The notes under the pieces are model-generated. The model was not told the origin of the DNA and did no database searches. It saw only the letters and a program-made list of their open reading frames with translations. DNA of 64,000 nucleotides, taken from assembly GCA_963807355.1 (NCBI GenBank), contig CAWEBX010000029.1, positions 62,001-126,000 on the forward strand, read 5' to 3'. Below are positions 19,415 through 27,982 of this stretch, one piece after another. The stretch is from Nitrobacter sp963807355. Lineage in GTDB: Bacteria > Pseudomonadota > Alphaproteobacteria > Rhizobiales > Xanthobacteraceae. Every line of letters begins with the position of its first letter. Positions within the stretch are counted from its first letter, which is position 1. Position numbers and translations under genes: made by a program.

Positions 19415-20833
19415 TCACTGTCCATCCGGCGTACGCATACCACCCCAACTGTCGCGAACCTGATGGTAGTGGACACTCGGATCGTACACCGTGGTGTTTA
19501 GCTTAAGCACCTGGGGCGACAGCCGACCAACGGCATTCAAAACCGCGTAAGAGGCGACCACGCGATCGTGTTGAGCAGTCACCAGCGCCACCCGCGCGGT
19601 GACGAGCGTCTGTTGCGCAACTAATACATCGAACGTAGTGCGTTGCCCGGCCTTGGCCTCTTCGCGGATGCCGTTGACCGCGATCTCGGATGCCTCAACC
19701 TGTGCCTGCGCCGACTGCACCTGTAATTTGGTCGCGACGAGTTGGCCCCACGCCTGCACCACGCTGGCGCGTGCCTGAGTGCGGACCAACTCGAGGGTGA
19801 GACGCTGTTGCGCCAGCGTTTCCTTGGACTGTCGGATCAGCGAATATTCAGCGCCACCCTGATAGATCGGCACCGTTACCTGCGCGATCGCAGACGCGAT
19901 AAGTTGGCTCGGTACCGTGAGCTGTTGATTGTAGCTCTGTTGCACATTGGCCTGGAGGCTAACGTTCGGAAACAGCGCACCCTCCGCAACTTTGACCTGC
20001 AAGTGACTGACGTCGATGCCATACATCGCCGCGGTCACATTGGGATTTTGGATAAGCCCAAGATCCACGGCGGCCGAGAGCGTCGCCGGCAAGAAGCGAT
20101 CGACGGGCGACCCCGGTGCTAATTGCCCCGGTTCGTTGCCGACGATGCGCCGAAAATTCGCGCGCGTGGTCGTGAGGGTGGATTCAGCGGCCATAAGTTG
20201 GGTACGACCGGCGGCGAGCTGCGCTTCCGATTGTGCCACGTCGGTGCGAGTCACTTCGCCGACATTAAAACGATCACGCGTCTGCTTCAGAGTCTCCTCG
20301 AGCACCCGGACATTGCTGCGCTGAACTTCCACAATGGCAGAGTCCCGCAAATAATCCATATAGATCGTTGCTGCCGAGAGTAGTACGGTCTGCTCGAGAA
20401 CCCTTAATCCCTCGCGCGATGCCGAAACTTGTCCTTCTGCCGCACGGGTCTTGTTGGCGGTCTGAAAACCGTCGAAGAGCGTCTGTGAAACCGTGGCGCC
20501 GTAAGCTACTGGTGTCCGATCACCCTTAAGCTGGGCATTTATGTTTCCCACCAGACCCTGACTTGGCAGACCCTGGGTGACGGTAAAATCGTTATGCTGA
20601 AAGCCGCCGCTGGTGGTTATGGCGACTTTGGGTCGATAGCCCGACAAGGCTTGCGGTACGCTCTCATCGGTAGCGCGAACCGAGGCGCGCTGGGCATTGA
20701 GCTGAGGGTTGCTCTGGTAGGATCGCACCAGTGCAAACTCGATGGTATCGGCGAAGACCCGTGTCGCCGCTCCTGGCAACGCAGTCGCAAGAGCCAACAC
20801 GGCGGCGCCGGCCACCAGTCTCATACCACCCAT
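19415..20833 (-). CDS. tolC: TolC-family outer-membrane channel protein
   Basis: TolC proteins form trimeric outer-membrane/periplasmic tunnels for type I secretion and efflux pumps. I start at ATG 20833; a signal peptide follows (GAAVLALATALPGAATRVFA, cleavage before DTIEFAL). The mature part shows two TolC repeats, each opening with a long helix (LVRSYQSNPQLNAQRASVRA and DLGLIQNPNVTAAMYGIDVS), and Gln/Ala-rich heptads (QVEASEIAVNGIREEAKAGQ). The start 3 codons later (20824) is also possible. No inner-membrane pump components are adjacent. Confidence 0.9.
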   Translation of the reverse strand: MGGMRLVAGAAVLALATALPGAATRVFADTIEFALVRSYQSNPQLNAQRASVRATDESVPQALSGYRPKVAITTSGGFQHNDFTVTQGLPSQGLVGNINAQLKGDRTPVAYGATVSQTLFDGFQTANKTRAAEGQVSASREGLRVLEQTVLLSAATIYMDYLRDSAIVEVQRSNVRVLEETLKQTRDRFNVGEVTRTDVAQSEAQLAAGRTQLMAAESTLTTTRANFRRIVGNEPGQLAPGSPVDRFLPATLSAAVDLGLIQNPNVTAAMYGIDVSHLQVKVAEGALFPNVSLQANVQQSYNQQLTVPSQLIASAIAQVTVPIYQGGAEYSLIRQSKETLAQQRLTLELVRTQARASVVQAWGQLVATKLQVQSAQAQVEASEIAVNGIREEAKAGQRTTFDVLVAQQTLVTARVALVTAQHDRVVASYAVLNAVGRLSPQVLKLNTTVYDPSVHYHQVRDSWGGMRTPDGQ

Positions 20834-21294
20834 CCGCGGAATTCCATTCTTCTCTTCATTCCCCAGACGCAAACGAGGCGGAGCCTCTACGCCGGATCAT
20901 CCCCCGAATCACTCGTCTCGACGCAACATATTTCTTTCCCCACACGAGCATAGTCGTCGTCTGGGTGCCATGGAACCCCTTGCGATCAGTCTCAGCAGAA
21001 GTTCCGTGTCTGGGGCGTTAGAGCCACACTTGACGCTTCGATCATAATTGAAGGGCCCACCCACAACCCTACAAGCTCATTCCAATTCTCTCACCTTTTC
21101 ATAAAATTAATAAATGAACAGAATCCGAAAGAATACACAAAAGCGGACAATACTATGACAATCGCCTTTGCCTAGGCAGGACGGCTTCGAAAGCCGTAAC
21201 ACCTGCCCTCGGCGAGGCAATGTGCCCGTCGTGGACTGATTTTTACGTCACCAGCCTCGAAATCCTTGACTTTCGATGTTTCGAGGTCTAGTTT
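20834..21294. other. Intergenic region between tolC and rpmG, no gene seen
   Basis: About 460 nt between the divergent tolC and rpmG. The stretch around 21080-21130 is clearly A+T-rich relative to its surroundings and could hold a promoter or a small RNA start, but I see no convincing reading frame or RNA family. The tolC promoter must lie in the left part. Close to rpmG a TTGACT (21266-21271) followed 16 nt later by CTAGTT is a plausible sigma-70-type promoter. Confidence 0.4.
21266..21293 (+). promoter_or_regulatory. Candidate sigma-70 promoter of rpmG
   Basis: A TTGACT hexamer and a CTAGTT hexamer are separated by 16 nt, about 65 nt upstream of the rpmG ATG. The -35 element fits the alphaproteobacterial CTTGAC consensus (preceding base is C). 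The -10 element is weak. No experimental support. Confidence 0.35.
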
Positions 21295-21330
21295 GCCGGC
21301 CAAATGCAGGCCTGATGCGGGCCGGCTTTT
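21295..21330 (+). promoter_or_regulatory. Hairpin plus T-run in the rpmG leader
   Basis: A perfect 7-bp inverted repeat GCCGGCC / GGCCGGC encloses 18 nt and is followed immediately by TTTT, ending 27 nt before the rpmG start. It sits just downstream of the candidate promoter, so it would form near the 5' end of the transcript. It could be an attenuator, a ribosomal-protein autoregulatory site, or simply a terminator for upstream transcription. Confidence 0.4.
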
Positions 21331-21357
21331 CCGTTTCCCGACATCAAGGGTTTGCAC

Positions 21358-21525
21358 ATGGCCAAGGCGGTCACCATCAAGGTCAAGCTGGTTTCCAGTG
21401 CTGACACAGGCTTCTATTACGTAGCTAAAAAGAATTCGCGCACCATGACCGACAAGCTGGTCAAGAAAAAATACGATCCGGTCGCGCGCAAACACGTCGA
21501 ATTCCGCGAAGCCAAGATCAAGTGA
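21358..21525 (+). CDS. rpmG: 50S ribosomal protein L33
   Basis: L33 is a small protein of the large ribosomal subunit near the E site. The 55-codon frame reads MAKAVTIKVKLVSSADTG, then FYYVAKKNSRTMTDKLVKKK and a tail YDPVARKHVEFREAKIK. This is the alphaproteobacterial cysteine-free form, so no zinc ribbon. It stands alone, preceded by a hairpin-containing leader and followed by a clear intrinsic terminator. Confidence 0.97.
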   Translation: MAKAVTIKVKLVSSADTGFYYVAKKNSRTMTDKLVKKKYDPVARKHVEFREAKIK

Positions 21526-21562
21526 CGATCACGTAAGATCGCTTCATCGGCGGTGAATTGAG

Positions 21563-21584
21563 CGGAGCTTTCGGGCTCCGTTTT
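21563..21584 (+). terminator. Rho-independent terminator of rpmG
   Basis: The inverted repeat CGGAGC / GCTCCG with a 6-nt loop is followed directly by TTTTGCG. It lies 37 nt after the rpmG stop, consistent with a monocistronic rpmG transcript. Confidence 0.7.
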
Positions 21585-21832
21585 GCGTTGGCTTGATGCC
21601 GCCTTCGGCGTCACGGCTGGCGTTGCGGCCACCGGGGCTCAGCCGAGTGCCACGCCATCGCCCATACGCTCGTCACCTTCAAGATGGACGCGCGTGCGTC
21701 ATGTCTCGCCACCGTCTCGCTGGCACGACCGACGGCCAAGACGCATTTAATAGTGCCGGAGAAGAAAGCTGCGACCGATCGTTGGTTCGACGATGCACCA
21801 CACGCGGGATCAAAATCGCATTGATAAAATAA
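21585..21832. other. Intergenic region between rpmG terminator and pleD, no gene seen
   Basis: About 250 nt between the rpmG terminator and the convergent end of pleD. Short open frames occur on both strands but none has recognisable content or a good ribosome-binding site. Confidence 0.3.
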
Positions 21833-23206
21833 CTACGCCGCCTCTGCCACGACGCGGTTTCGGCCGTCATGCTTGGCGCGGTAAAGCGCGACATCGGCGC
21901 GCTTGAGAACGTCAGAGACAGGTTCCCCCTTCCGCTCCAAGGTCGATAGTCCGATCGAGATGGTCACCTTGATCCGCTTCGTCCCCTTGTGGACGGAGAA
22001 CGGTTCGCCAGCAATCGCGCGGCGCAGACGTTCGGCCACCATGCTCGCGACATGCAGATCGGCCTCCGGCATCACGACCACGAACTCCTCTCCGCCGTAA
22101 CGGCAGGCGAGGTCGATGCCTCGAATGGTTTTGCGGATTCGCAGCGCGAACTCTCGCAGAACATCGTCACCGGCATCATGACCGTAGCTATCATTGATCG
22201 ACTTGAAGTAATCTATATCGAGCATCATGAGCGCTAATGACTTGCCCCGCAGCGAGACCTGCTCGGCCAGCGTCGCCAGATGGCTTTCCATGTAACGTCG
22301 GTTGTGCAGCCCGGTCAGTCCGTCCGTGACAGCCATTTCGATCGAACTCTGCATGTTGTCACGCAGGTGAACGGTGTAGCGGCGGCGGCGGATTTGCGTG
22401 CGCGCGCGGGCAAGCAACTCGTTCTTGTCGATCGGCCGCATTAGATAATCATTGATGCCAATCTCAAGACCACGCAGCAATCGCCCGTTGCCGTCGGCAT
22501 CAGCAACAGCCAGAATCGGAACGTGTCGCGTCCGCTCCAGCGAGCGCGCTTGACTGCATAACCGCAAACCGTCGAAATTTTCCAGCCCGAGCGAGACGAT
22601 AAGGAGATCATAATTGCTTTCGGCAGCACGAAACAGCGCTTCGGAGGGTTCGGTTTCGATGTCAACGGTGTGTTCGGCGCTCAGCATCGATGCCAACCGC
22701 TCGTACGACGAGGGGCGATCGTCGACCAAAAGGATACGCCCGCCCTTCCCGCTATCACCAACCGCCTCGCGCTCCGGCGCCTGCACGCCGATTTCGAGCG
22801 AGGTCACGGCCCTCATGCGTAGTTCGTCGGTCATCATCTTCAGGCGCGTCAACGAACGGACCCTTGCGGTCAAAACCACATCCGATACCGGCTTTGTCAG
22901 GAAGTCATCGGCACCGGCTTCGAGGCCTCGCACGCGGTCGGACGGACTGTCCAACGCCGTCACCATCACCACCGGAATAAAATGGGTTGCCGGGTTTGCT
23001 TTCAGCCGGCGGCAGACCTCAAAACCGTCCATGTCAGGCATCATCACGTCGAGGAGAATGATGTCGCACTCGGCACGGGCGCAGGTCTCCAGTGCTTGCG
23101 CGCCATTAGACGCAGTTATGACGTCGAAATATTCCGCCGACAATCGTGCTTCAAGGAGCCGGACGTTGGCGGGGATGTCGTCGACGACCAGAACACGCGC
23201 AGACAC
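21833..23206 (-). CDS. pleD: Diguanylate cyclase response regulator PleD
   Basis: PleD makes cyclic di-GMP at the pole and drives the motile-to-sessile switch. The start is GTG 23206: GAGGAG lies 7 nt upstream and the resulting length (457 residues) matches canonical PleD. The N-terminal receiver is intact (DD pocket, LLDVMMPDMDGFEV, TKPV). The second receiver-like adaptor is degenerate. The GGDEF domain shows YGGEEFVVVMPEA, so the signature is GGEEF, and the upstream RxxD-type inhibitory site falls at RKTIRGID. divK lies immediately upstream, so the stop-to-start gap is short and the two are co-transcribed. Confidence 0.94.
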   Translation of the reverse strand: MSARVLVVDDIPANVRLLEARLSAEYFDVITASNGAQALETCARAECDIILLDVMMPDMDGFEVCRRLKANPATHFIPVVMVTALDSPSDRVRGLEAGADDFLTKPVSDVVLTARVRSLTRLKMMTDELRMRAVTSLEIGVQAPEREAVGDSGKGGRILLVDDRPSSYERLASMLSAEHTVDIETEPSEALFRAAESNYDLLIVSLGLENFDGLRLCSQARSLERTRHVPILAVADADGNGRLLRGLEIGINDYLMRPIDKNELLARARTQIRRRRYTVHLRDNMQSSIEMAVTDGLTGLHNRRYMESHLATLAEQVSLRGKSLALMMLDIDYFKSINDSYGHDAGDDVLREFALRIRKTIRGIDLACRYGGEEFVVVMPEADLHVASMVAERLRRAIAGEPFSVHKGTKRIKVTISIGLSTLERKGEPVSDVLKRADVALYRAKHDGRNRVVAEAA

Positions 23207-23216
23207 TCTTATCTCC

Positions 23217-23582
23217 TCAACCCACGAACCGGCGGACGGTCTCGATGAACTTGCCAACCGAAATCGGCTTCGACAGGTAAGCCTCGCAGCCGCCCTCGCG
23301 GATACGTTCCTCATCGCCCTTCATTGCAAACGCCGTCACAGCAACCACGGGGATCGCGCGCAGTTCGGGATCGTCTTTGATCCAGCGCGTGACATCGAGA
23401 CCGGACACCTGTGGCAACTGAATATCCATGAGAACCAGATCGGGACGAAGTTTGCGAACCAGATCGAGCGCCTCGAAACCGTTGCTGGTTCCGGACGTTT
23501 GGTAACCATGAGCCTCCAACAGATCGCGGAAGAGCTTCATGTTAAGCTCGTTGTCTTCCACAATCAGGACCGTCTTGGCCAC
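23217..23582 (-). CDS. divK: Single-domain response regulator DivK
   Basis: DivK is a receiver-only protein that controls the cell-cycle kinase DivL-CckA pathway. I start at GTG 23582 (121 residues): GGAGGG lies just upstream and the N-terminus then reads VAKTVLIVEDNELNMKLFRD, typical of DivK. Acidic pocket ED, phospho-Asp in VLMDIQLPQVSGLDV, Thr in VTAFAM and Lys in LSKPI are all present. The pairing divK-pleD, 10 nt apart, is the standard alphaproteobacterial arrangement. Confidence 0.95.
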   Translation of the reverse strand: MAKTVLIVEDNELNMKLFRDLLEAHGYQTSGTSNGFEALDLVRKLRPDLVLMDIQLPQVSGLDVTRWIKDDPELRAIPVVAVTAFAMKGDEERIREGGCEAYLSKPISVGKFIETVRRFVG

Positions 23583-23811
23583 CCTGGCCCTCCAGTCGAA
23601 CTCGGTGCTCATCCACGCTGGTGAGCGAAAACATGCCGGCACAGCAATACTTATCCGCAAACTGGAGTTAGATTTGCACTAGAATTCGCTCTAAGCCGTT
23701 AAGACGTAAGATGATCTTTATGAGAGCGGATTAGCACTTGTTTGAAGGTTTCGGGACTCGGTCGTGCTGGTTCCAAAGTAGAATTGATAGGTTACGGAAA
23801 GGCAAACGGTC

Positions 23812-24114
23812 GTGACGACAAAGCGTGTGCAAAACCCGCGCGAAGCAGCTGAATTGGTAGCAATTCAGGCCCTTTCGTTTGTCGCGAACGACGCCGAAAT
23901 TTTAGGCCGATTTCTAGCCGAGACCGGAATCGGTCCTCAAACTCTACGCAGCTCTGCCTCCGATCCGCACTTCCTCACCGGCGTGCTCGATTTCGTGCTG
24001 CGCGATGACGCAACTGTGAAGGCTTTTTCGGAATCCTCTGGACATCATCCGACCACTATCGCAGCCGCCCGGCAGGCGCTCAGCGAGTCCTTTCAGAAAC
24101 GCGGCGTCCCGTGA
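23812..24114 (+). CDS. DUF3572 family protein
   Basis: A 100-residue cytoplasmic protein with a GTG start. It matches the DUF3572 family of alphaproteobacteria (conserved NPREAAELVAIQALSFVANDAE near the start). Function unknown. Its last codons overlap the dinB start (GTGA), so the two are translationally coupled. This linkage suggests a link to DNA damage tolerance, but that is inference from position only. Confidence 0.8.
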   Translation: MTTKRVQNPREAAELVAIQALSFVANDAEILGRFLAETGIGPQTLRSSASDPHFLTGVLDFVLRDDATVKAFSESSGHHPTTIAAARQALSESFQKRGVP

Positions 24115-25400
24115 CCGCAGGTCCGTCGGATGGTCCCTTATGCTTTTGCCGCGATTGTCTCGATGATCTCAGCTTTACGGCGCCCCGTTGCAGCGCGTGT
24201 GGCTCGCCCCGGCTGGTGCGACATCGGACGCTACCGGCACTGGCTCTCGCCCACATCGATTGCGACGCGTTCTACGCAACGGTCGAAAAGCGGGACAACC
24301 CGGCCTTAGCAGACAAACCCGTAATCGTAGGCGGTGGTCGGCGCGGCGTGGTTCTGGCCGCCTGCTATACTGCCCGGACGTATGGCGTGCATTCTGCAAT
24401 GCCGATGTTCAAAGCCCTTGCGCTTTGCCCCTTCGCGACCGCGGTTCCGCCCGACATGGCGAAGTATGTGCGGGTCGGTCGCGAGGTGCGCGCCACCATG
24501 CAGGCGCTGACGCCGCTGGTAGAGCCACTGTCGATCGACGAAGCCTTTCTCGACCTCAGCGGCACCCGGCGTGTTCACGGCATGATTCCAGCCAAGGTGC
24601 TGGCGAAATTTGCAACTGACGTCGAGCGCGAACTCGGCATCACGGTATCGGTCGGACTGTCGTGCAATAAGTTCCTCGCGAAAATCGCCTCTGACCTGGA
24701 TAAGCCCCGCGGATTCGCGGCGCTAGATCAGGACGAAGCGCGCATTATGCTCGCGGACAAGCCGGTAAGTTTCATGTTGGGCGTCGGTCCGGCCACCCAG
24801 GAGCGTCTATCGGAACGCGGCTTTCGGACCATCGGCGATCTGCAGCGTGCCAACGAAATCGAAATGATGAAGCAGTTTCCGGCCGAGGGCCGCCAATTGT
24901 GGCGGTTGGCACGAGGCATCGACGACCGGCGGGTGATCGCAGATCGCGGCGCCAAGACCATCTCGAGCGAGACAACGTTCGAGTCCAACATCCGAGATTT
25001 CGCCACGCTCGAACGATTCCTCTGGCGGCTGTCGGAGAAGGTCTCCTCGCGACTGAAGGCAAGTGAGCTAGCGGGATCGACCATCACGCTGAAACTCAAG
25101 ACCGCCGATTTCCGGCAACGGACCCGTTCGCAATCAATCTCCGTTTCGACGCAGCTTGCGGTAAAGATTTTCGCAACGTGCCGAGAAATGCTGACGAAGG
25201 AAATCGATGGCCCAGCCTTCCGCCTGATGGGAATAGGCGTCAGCGCGCTCCGGGCGGAATCGCAAGCTGACGCGGCCGATATGCTGGATCTCCGCTCAGC
25301 TCATGCTGAGCGGGCAATGGATGACCTTCGCAAGAAGTTCGGGAGCGCGGCCGTAATCCGCGGCCTGGCCTATGATGGACCCGAAAAACCACGTCAGTAA
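24111..25400 (+). CDS. dinB: DNA polymerase IV (DinB) with N-terminal zinc ribbon
   Basis: Y-family translesion polymerase. The 429-residue product starts with GTG overlapping the previous stop. Residues 11-31 contain four cysteines (CFCRDC and CSAC), forming a likely zinc ribbon found in this alphaproteobacterial subgroup and absent from E. coli DinB. The catalytic core follows: HIDCDAFYATVEKRDNP, the fingers GGGRRGVVLAACYTAR, SIDEAFLDLSG with the metal-binding Asp-Glu, and VGLSCNKFLAKIASDLDKP. Little-finger residues complete the C-terminus; a canonical clamp motif at the very end is not obvious. Confidence 0.93.
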   Translation: MTAGPSDGPLCFCRDCLDDLSFTAPRCSACGSPRLVRHRTLPALALAHIDCDAFYATVEKRDNPALADKPVIVGGGRRGVVLAACYTARTYGVHSAMPMFKALALCPFATAVPPDMAKYVRVGREVRATMQALTPLVEPLSIDEAFLDLSGTRRVHGMIPAKVLAKFATDVERELGITVSVGLSCNKFLAKIASDLDKPRGFAALDQDEARIMLADKPVSFMLGVGPATQERLSERGFRTIGDLQRANEIEMMKQFPAEGRQLWRLARGIDDRRVIADRGAKTISSETTFESNIRDFATLERFLWRLSEKVSSRLKASELAGSTITLKLKTADFRQRTRSQSISVSTQLAVKIFATCREMLTKEIDGPAFRLMGIGVSALRAESQADAADMLDLRSAHAERAMDDLRKKFGSAAVIRGLAYDGPEKPRQ

Positions 25401-25493
25401 TAAAAACAACGTCAGTAAAATGGCTGGCTCATATTCCCAAAATACCCGGAAGCTATCGTTCGAGAGCATCCGTGAGTACCTTTTTGCCTGACA

Positions 25494-26381
25494 TCACTTG
25501 CAGGGCCTGGCACTCCTGACATCGCTGACGTCGAATTTGTCCATTGTGCCAGAAATCACGAAATCATTGTAGTCGAGCACCAACGCCCGCGACACACCAT
25601 CCTCGAACAGCTCGAAAGACATGGAGTAATTCGGGATCTGTTCACCGCCGGTGCGTGCAGCGTCGCGTTCGTAGTAGCTGACAGTGACGGGCCATCGCGT
25701 CAGGGTCTTCATCTGATCATGGGTGGTCGATGGATCGGGCGACGATCTCGTCGCTTCCCCCCGTATGGGTTTTCCGATAACCGAAAAAGTGTTGTAGACT
25801 TTCTCGCCGTTGTCGGATCCGTCATACACGGTTAGCTCGAGCACCGACTTTCCTTCTTTTGCAGCCGCGATGATCCGCTGGATCTGTTCGGTCGGAAACA
25901 CCGCCTTGCCGTCGACGGTGAACGTTTTGGTCGACGGCCGTTTCAGTTTCACGGTAATCTTGTCACCGGTGCGCTCAGCAACTCCGTCAACCTCGCTCTG
26001 ATCGTTATCGTTCATGCGAGTCATAATCTTGAAACGGTAAGTCCTTCCCTCCGCGTCCTCCCAGCTCGTGGATTGCATATCGCTCAGCGTGGTTTTACCT
26101 TCGCCGTTGTCCATTTCTGAAACTTGCCTGAAATCAGACGTATAGCCCTCGCAGGTGCTTCCGGAAAACTTGTAAAGAATTCGTCCGCGGGCGCTGTCCA
26201 GGGACGTGCTGCCACGAGACTTCGCCAAGCTCAAATTATACAGAGCCTGGTGAGATAGAAACGGAACGCCGGCAGCGGCGTGCGCGGCATCACCAGGTGT
26301 CGGCAGGAACGCAGCGGCTACGGTCGCCGCCAGAAACCCTGACCAAAGCCACAAGGCGGAGCGATGGAAATGATGGCGCAT
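25494..26381 (-). CDS. Cell-envelope integrity protein EipB-like (DUF1849)
   Basis: EipB proteins are periplasmic beta-spiral proteins needed for envelope integrity in Brucella and relatives. I start at ATG 26381 (295 residues); the following 30 residues form a signal peptide ending before AAHAAAGVPFL. The family hallmark follows (VPFLSHQALYNLSLAKSRGS, then TSLDSARGRILYKFSGSTCEGY), and the second conserved Cys is at the extreme C-terminus (RSARPCK), consistent with the disulfide of EipB. Upstream ATGs at 26411 and 26519 are possible but add no signal-peptide logic. Confidence 0.85.
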   Translation of the reverse strand: MRHHFHRSALWLWSGFLAATVAAAFLPTPGDAAHAAAGVPFLSHQALYNLSLAKSRGSTSLDSARGRILYKFSGSTCEGYTSDFRQVSEMDNGEGKTTLSDMQSTSWEDAEGRTYRFKIMTRMNDNDQSEVDGVAERTGDKITVKLKRPSTKTFTVDGKAVFPTEQIQRIIAAAKEGKSVLELTVYDGSDNGEKVYNTFSVIGKPIRGEATRSSPDPSTTHDQMKTLTRWPVTVSYYERDAARTGGEQIPNYSMSFELFEDGVSRALVLDYNDFVISGTMDKFDVSDVRSARPCK

Positions 26382-26599
26382 ATCGTCTCTCGATGGATCG
26401 AACCCGACCATAGTCACCGCTCCATTGCGCTGCAACTGGGGAGGTACGGCCGCACACTGCGATTTGCGGCCTATCCCGAAAGTTTGATCGGCCGTCAGAT
26501 ACTTGCCCGAACTCGGCATTGGCTTGCATGTCGTACGACGATAGGCGAGATAGGCTCCTCAACGGATTTCGAGTGGAACATCCATTACGGGGGGCTGAC

Positions 26600-27067
26600 A
26601 TGGCAGGAGTGATTGAGCAGAAGTTGGCCGCGCAGGGCATCACTCTGCATGAACCAGCATCGCCCGTGGCGAATTACGTCGGCTTTGTCCGTACCGGTAA
26701 CCTGCTGTTCGTATCCGGACAGCTCTGCCTCGATTCCGACGGCAACTTGATCGCGAAGGGCAAGCTGGGAGCAGGCGTTACCGTTGAAGAGGGCAACGCC
26801 GCTGCGCGCGGCTGCGCCCTCAATCTGCTGGCGCAGGTCAAAGCCGCGCTCGGCGATCTCGACAAGGTTGTCCGCGTCGTCAGACTTGGCGGCTTCGTCA
26901 ACTCCGCTCCCGATTTTGTCGATGGACCCAAGGTGTTGAATGGCGCATCGGATCTGATGGTTGCAGCGTTTGGCGACAAGGGCCGCCATTCACGCAGCAC
27001 CGTCGGCGTTGCCTCCCTTCCCGCGGATGCGGCGGTCGAAATCGAAGGCCTGTTCGAAGTTGCCTGA
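26600..27067 (+). CDS. RidA-family (YjgF/YER057c) reactive-imine deaminase-like protein
   Basis: RidA proteins hydrolyse reactive enamine/imine intermediates from PLP enzymes; this longer subgroup has less certain activity. I start at MAGVIEQKLAAQGI (26600, 155 residues); the frame continues upstream into the eipB promoter region without homology. Conserved blocks: LLFVSGQLCLDSDG and the C-terminal RSTVGVASLPADAAVEIEG, where the Arg that binds the carboxylate in RidA is retained. It is followed 5 nt later by the GDPD gene. Confidence 0.88.
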   Translation: MAGVIEQKLAAQGITLHEPASPVANYVGFVRTGNLLFVSGQLCLDSDGNLIAKGKLGAGVTVEEGNAAARGCALNLLAQVKAALGDLDKVVRVVRLGGFVNSAPDFVDGPKVLNGASDLMVAAFGDKGRHSRSTVGVASLPADAAVEIEGLFEVA

Positions 27068-27072
27068 TTCTG

Positions 27073-27825
27073 ATGCGCGCGCCCGATTGGCTGACAGCTC
27101 GTCCGATCGCCCACCGCGGCCTGCATGACCACGCTCGCGGCATCGTGGAGAACATGCCTGAGGCGATCCGGGCGGCCATCGCCGGAAACTTCAGCATCGA
27201 GGTGGACATCCAGCTTACCGCCGACGGCGAGGCCATGGTCCACCATGACGATGAACTTGGCCGACTAACCGAGGGATCGGGAGCCTTGCAGACCCAGACC
27301 GTGGCCGAACTCAAGCGGGTCGTTTTCAAGAACACGTCAGAAAGAATGATGTCGCTCGCGGAACTCTGCGCGATGGTCGGCGGCCATGTGCCGCTGGTGA
27401 TCGAGGTCAAAAGTCATTTCGATAGCAGCACGCGGCTGGTGCGACGCATGGCGGAGGTGCTGTCCGGCTATGACGGGCCGGCAGCCGGTATGTCTTTCGA
27501 CCCGGATCAGGTCATGGCGATGCGCGAATTGATGCCGTCGCGCCCGCGCGGTATCGTCGCCGAACGCCATTACACGAAGACCGACTGGCCGAAGACTACC
27601 TCGCTCCAGCGCGCCGCGATGACCCATCTGCGTCATGCCTTTCGCACCCAACCGCATTTTGTGGCTTACAACGTGAACGAACTTCCAGCTCTGGCACCTT
27701 GGATTGCAAGAAACATTTTCAGATGTCCCTTGCTGACGTGGACGGTGCGCACTGCGGAACAGCGTACTCGTGCCGCAAGACACGCCGATCAGATGATCTT
27801 CGAGGGTTTCCACCCGAACATATGA
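27073..27825 (+). CDS. Glycerophosphodiester phosphodiesterase family protein
   Basis: A 250-residue GDPD-type TIM barrel, probably cleaving glycerophosphodiesters to glycerol-3-phosphate. Key residues are the catalytic AHRGLHD with ENMPEAI (residues 13-30), the metal-binding EVDIQLTADGEAMVHHDDELGR pattern and the EVKSHF block. There is no signal peptide, so it acts in the cytoplasm. It starts 5 nt after the ridA-like stop and is likely in one operon with it. Confidence 0.9.
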   Translation: MRAPDWLTARPIAHRGLHDHARGIVENMPEAIRAAIAGNFSIEVDIQLTADGEAMVHHDDELGRLTEGSGALQTQTVAELKRVVFKNTSERMMSLAELCAMVGGHVPLVIEVKSHFDSSTRLVRRMAEVLSGYDGPAAGMSFDPDQVMAMRELMPSRPRGIVAERHYTKTDWPKTTSLQRAAMTHLRHAFRTQPHFVAYNVNELPALAPWIARNIFRCPLLTWTVRTAEQRTRAARHADQMIFEGFHPNI

Positions 27826-27982
27826 TCCGGCGACCCTTGACCTTGTCCACATCGCGTCCAACCTCCGATGTCGTGTGATGGAATCAAAGGTGTCTCCATA
27901 GGTTTGATTTGACGCATTTTTTCACGATAATCCGGCGACCGCATGATGCTCGGAAACGCTATAGGACCAGTTCAACCCCTTG

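Noticed and set aside
20942..21294. A structured small RNA in the tolC-rpmG gap
   Set aside because: The A+T-rich stretch suggested a promoter, but I found no recognisable RNA family (6S, SRP, tmRNA) or long stable fold.
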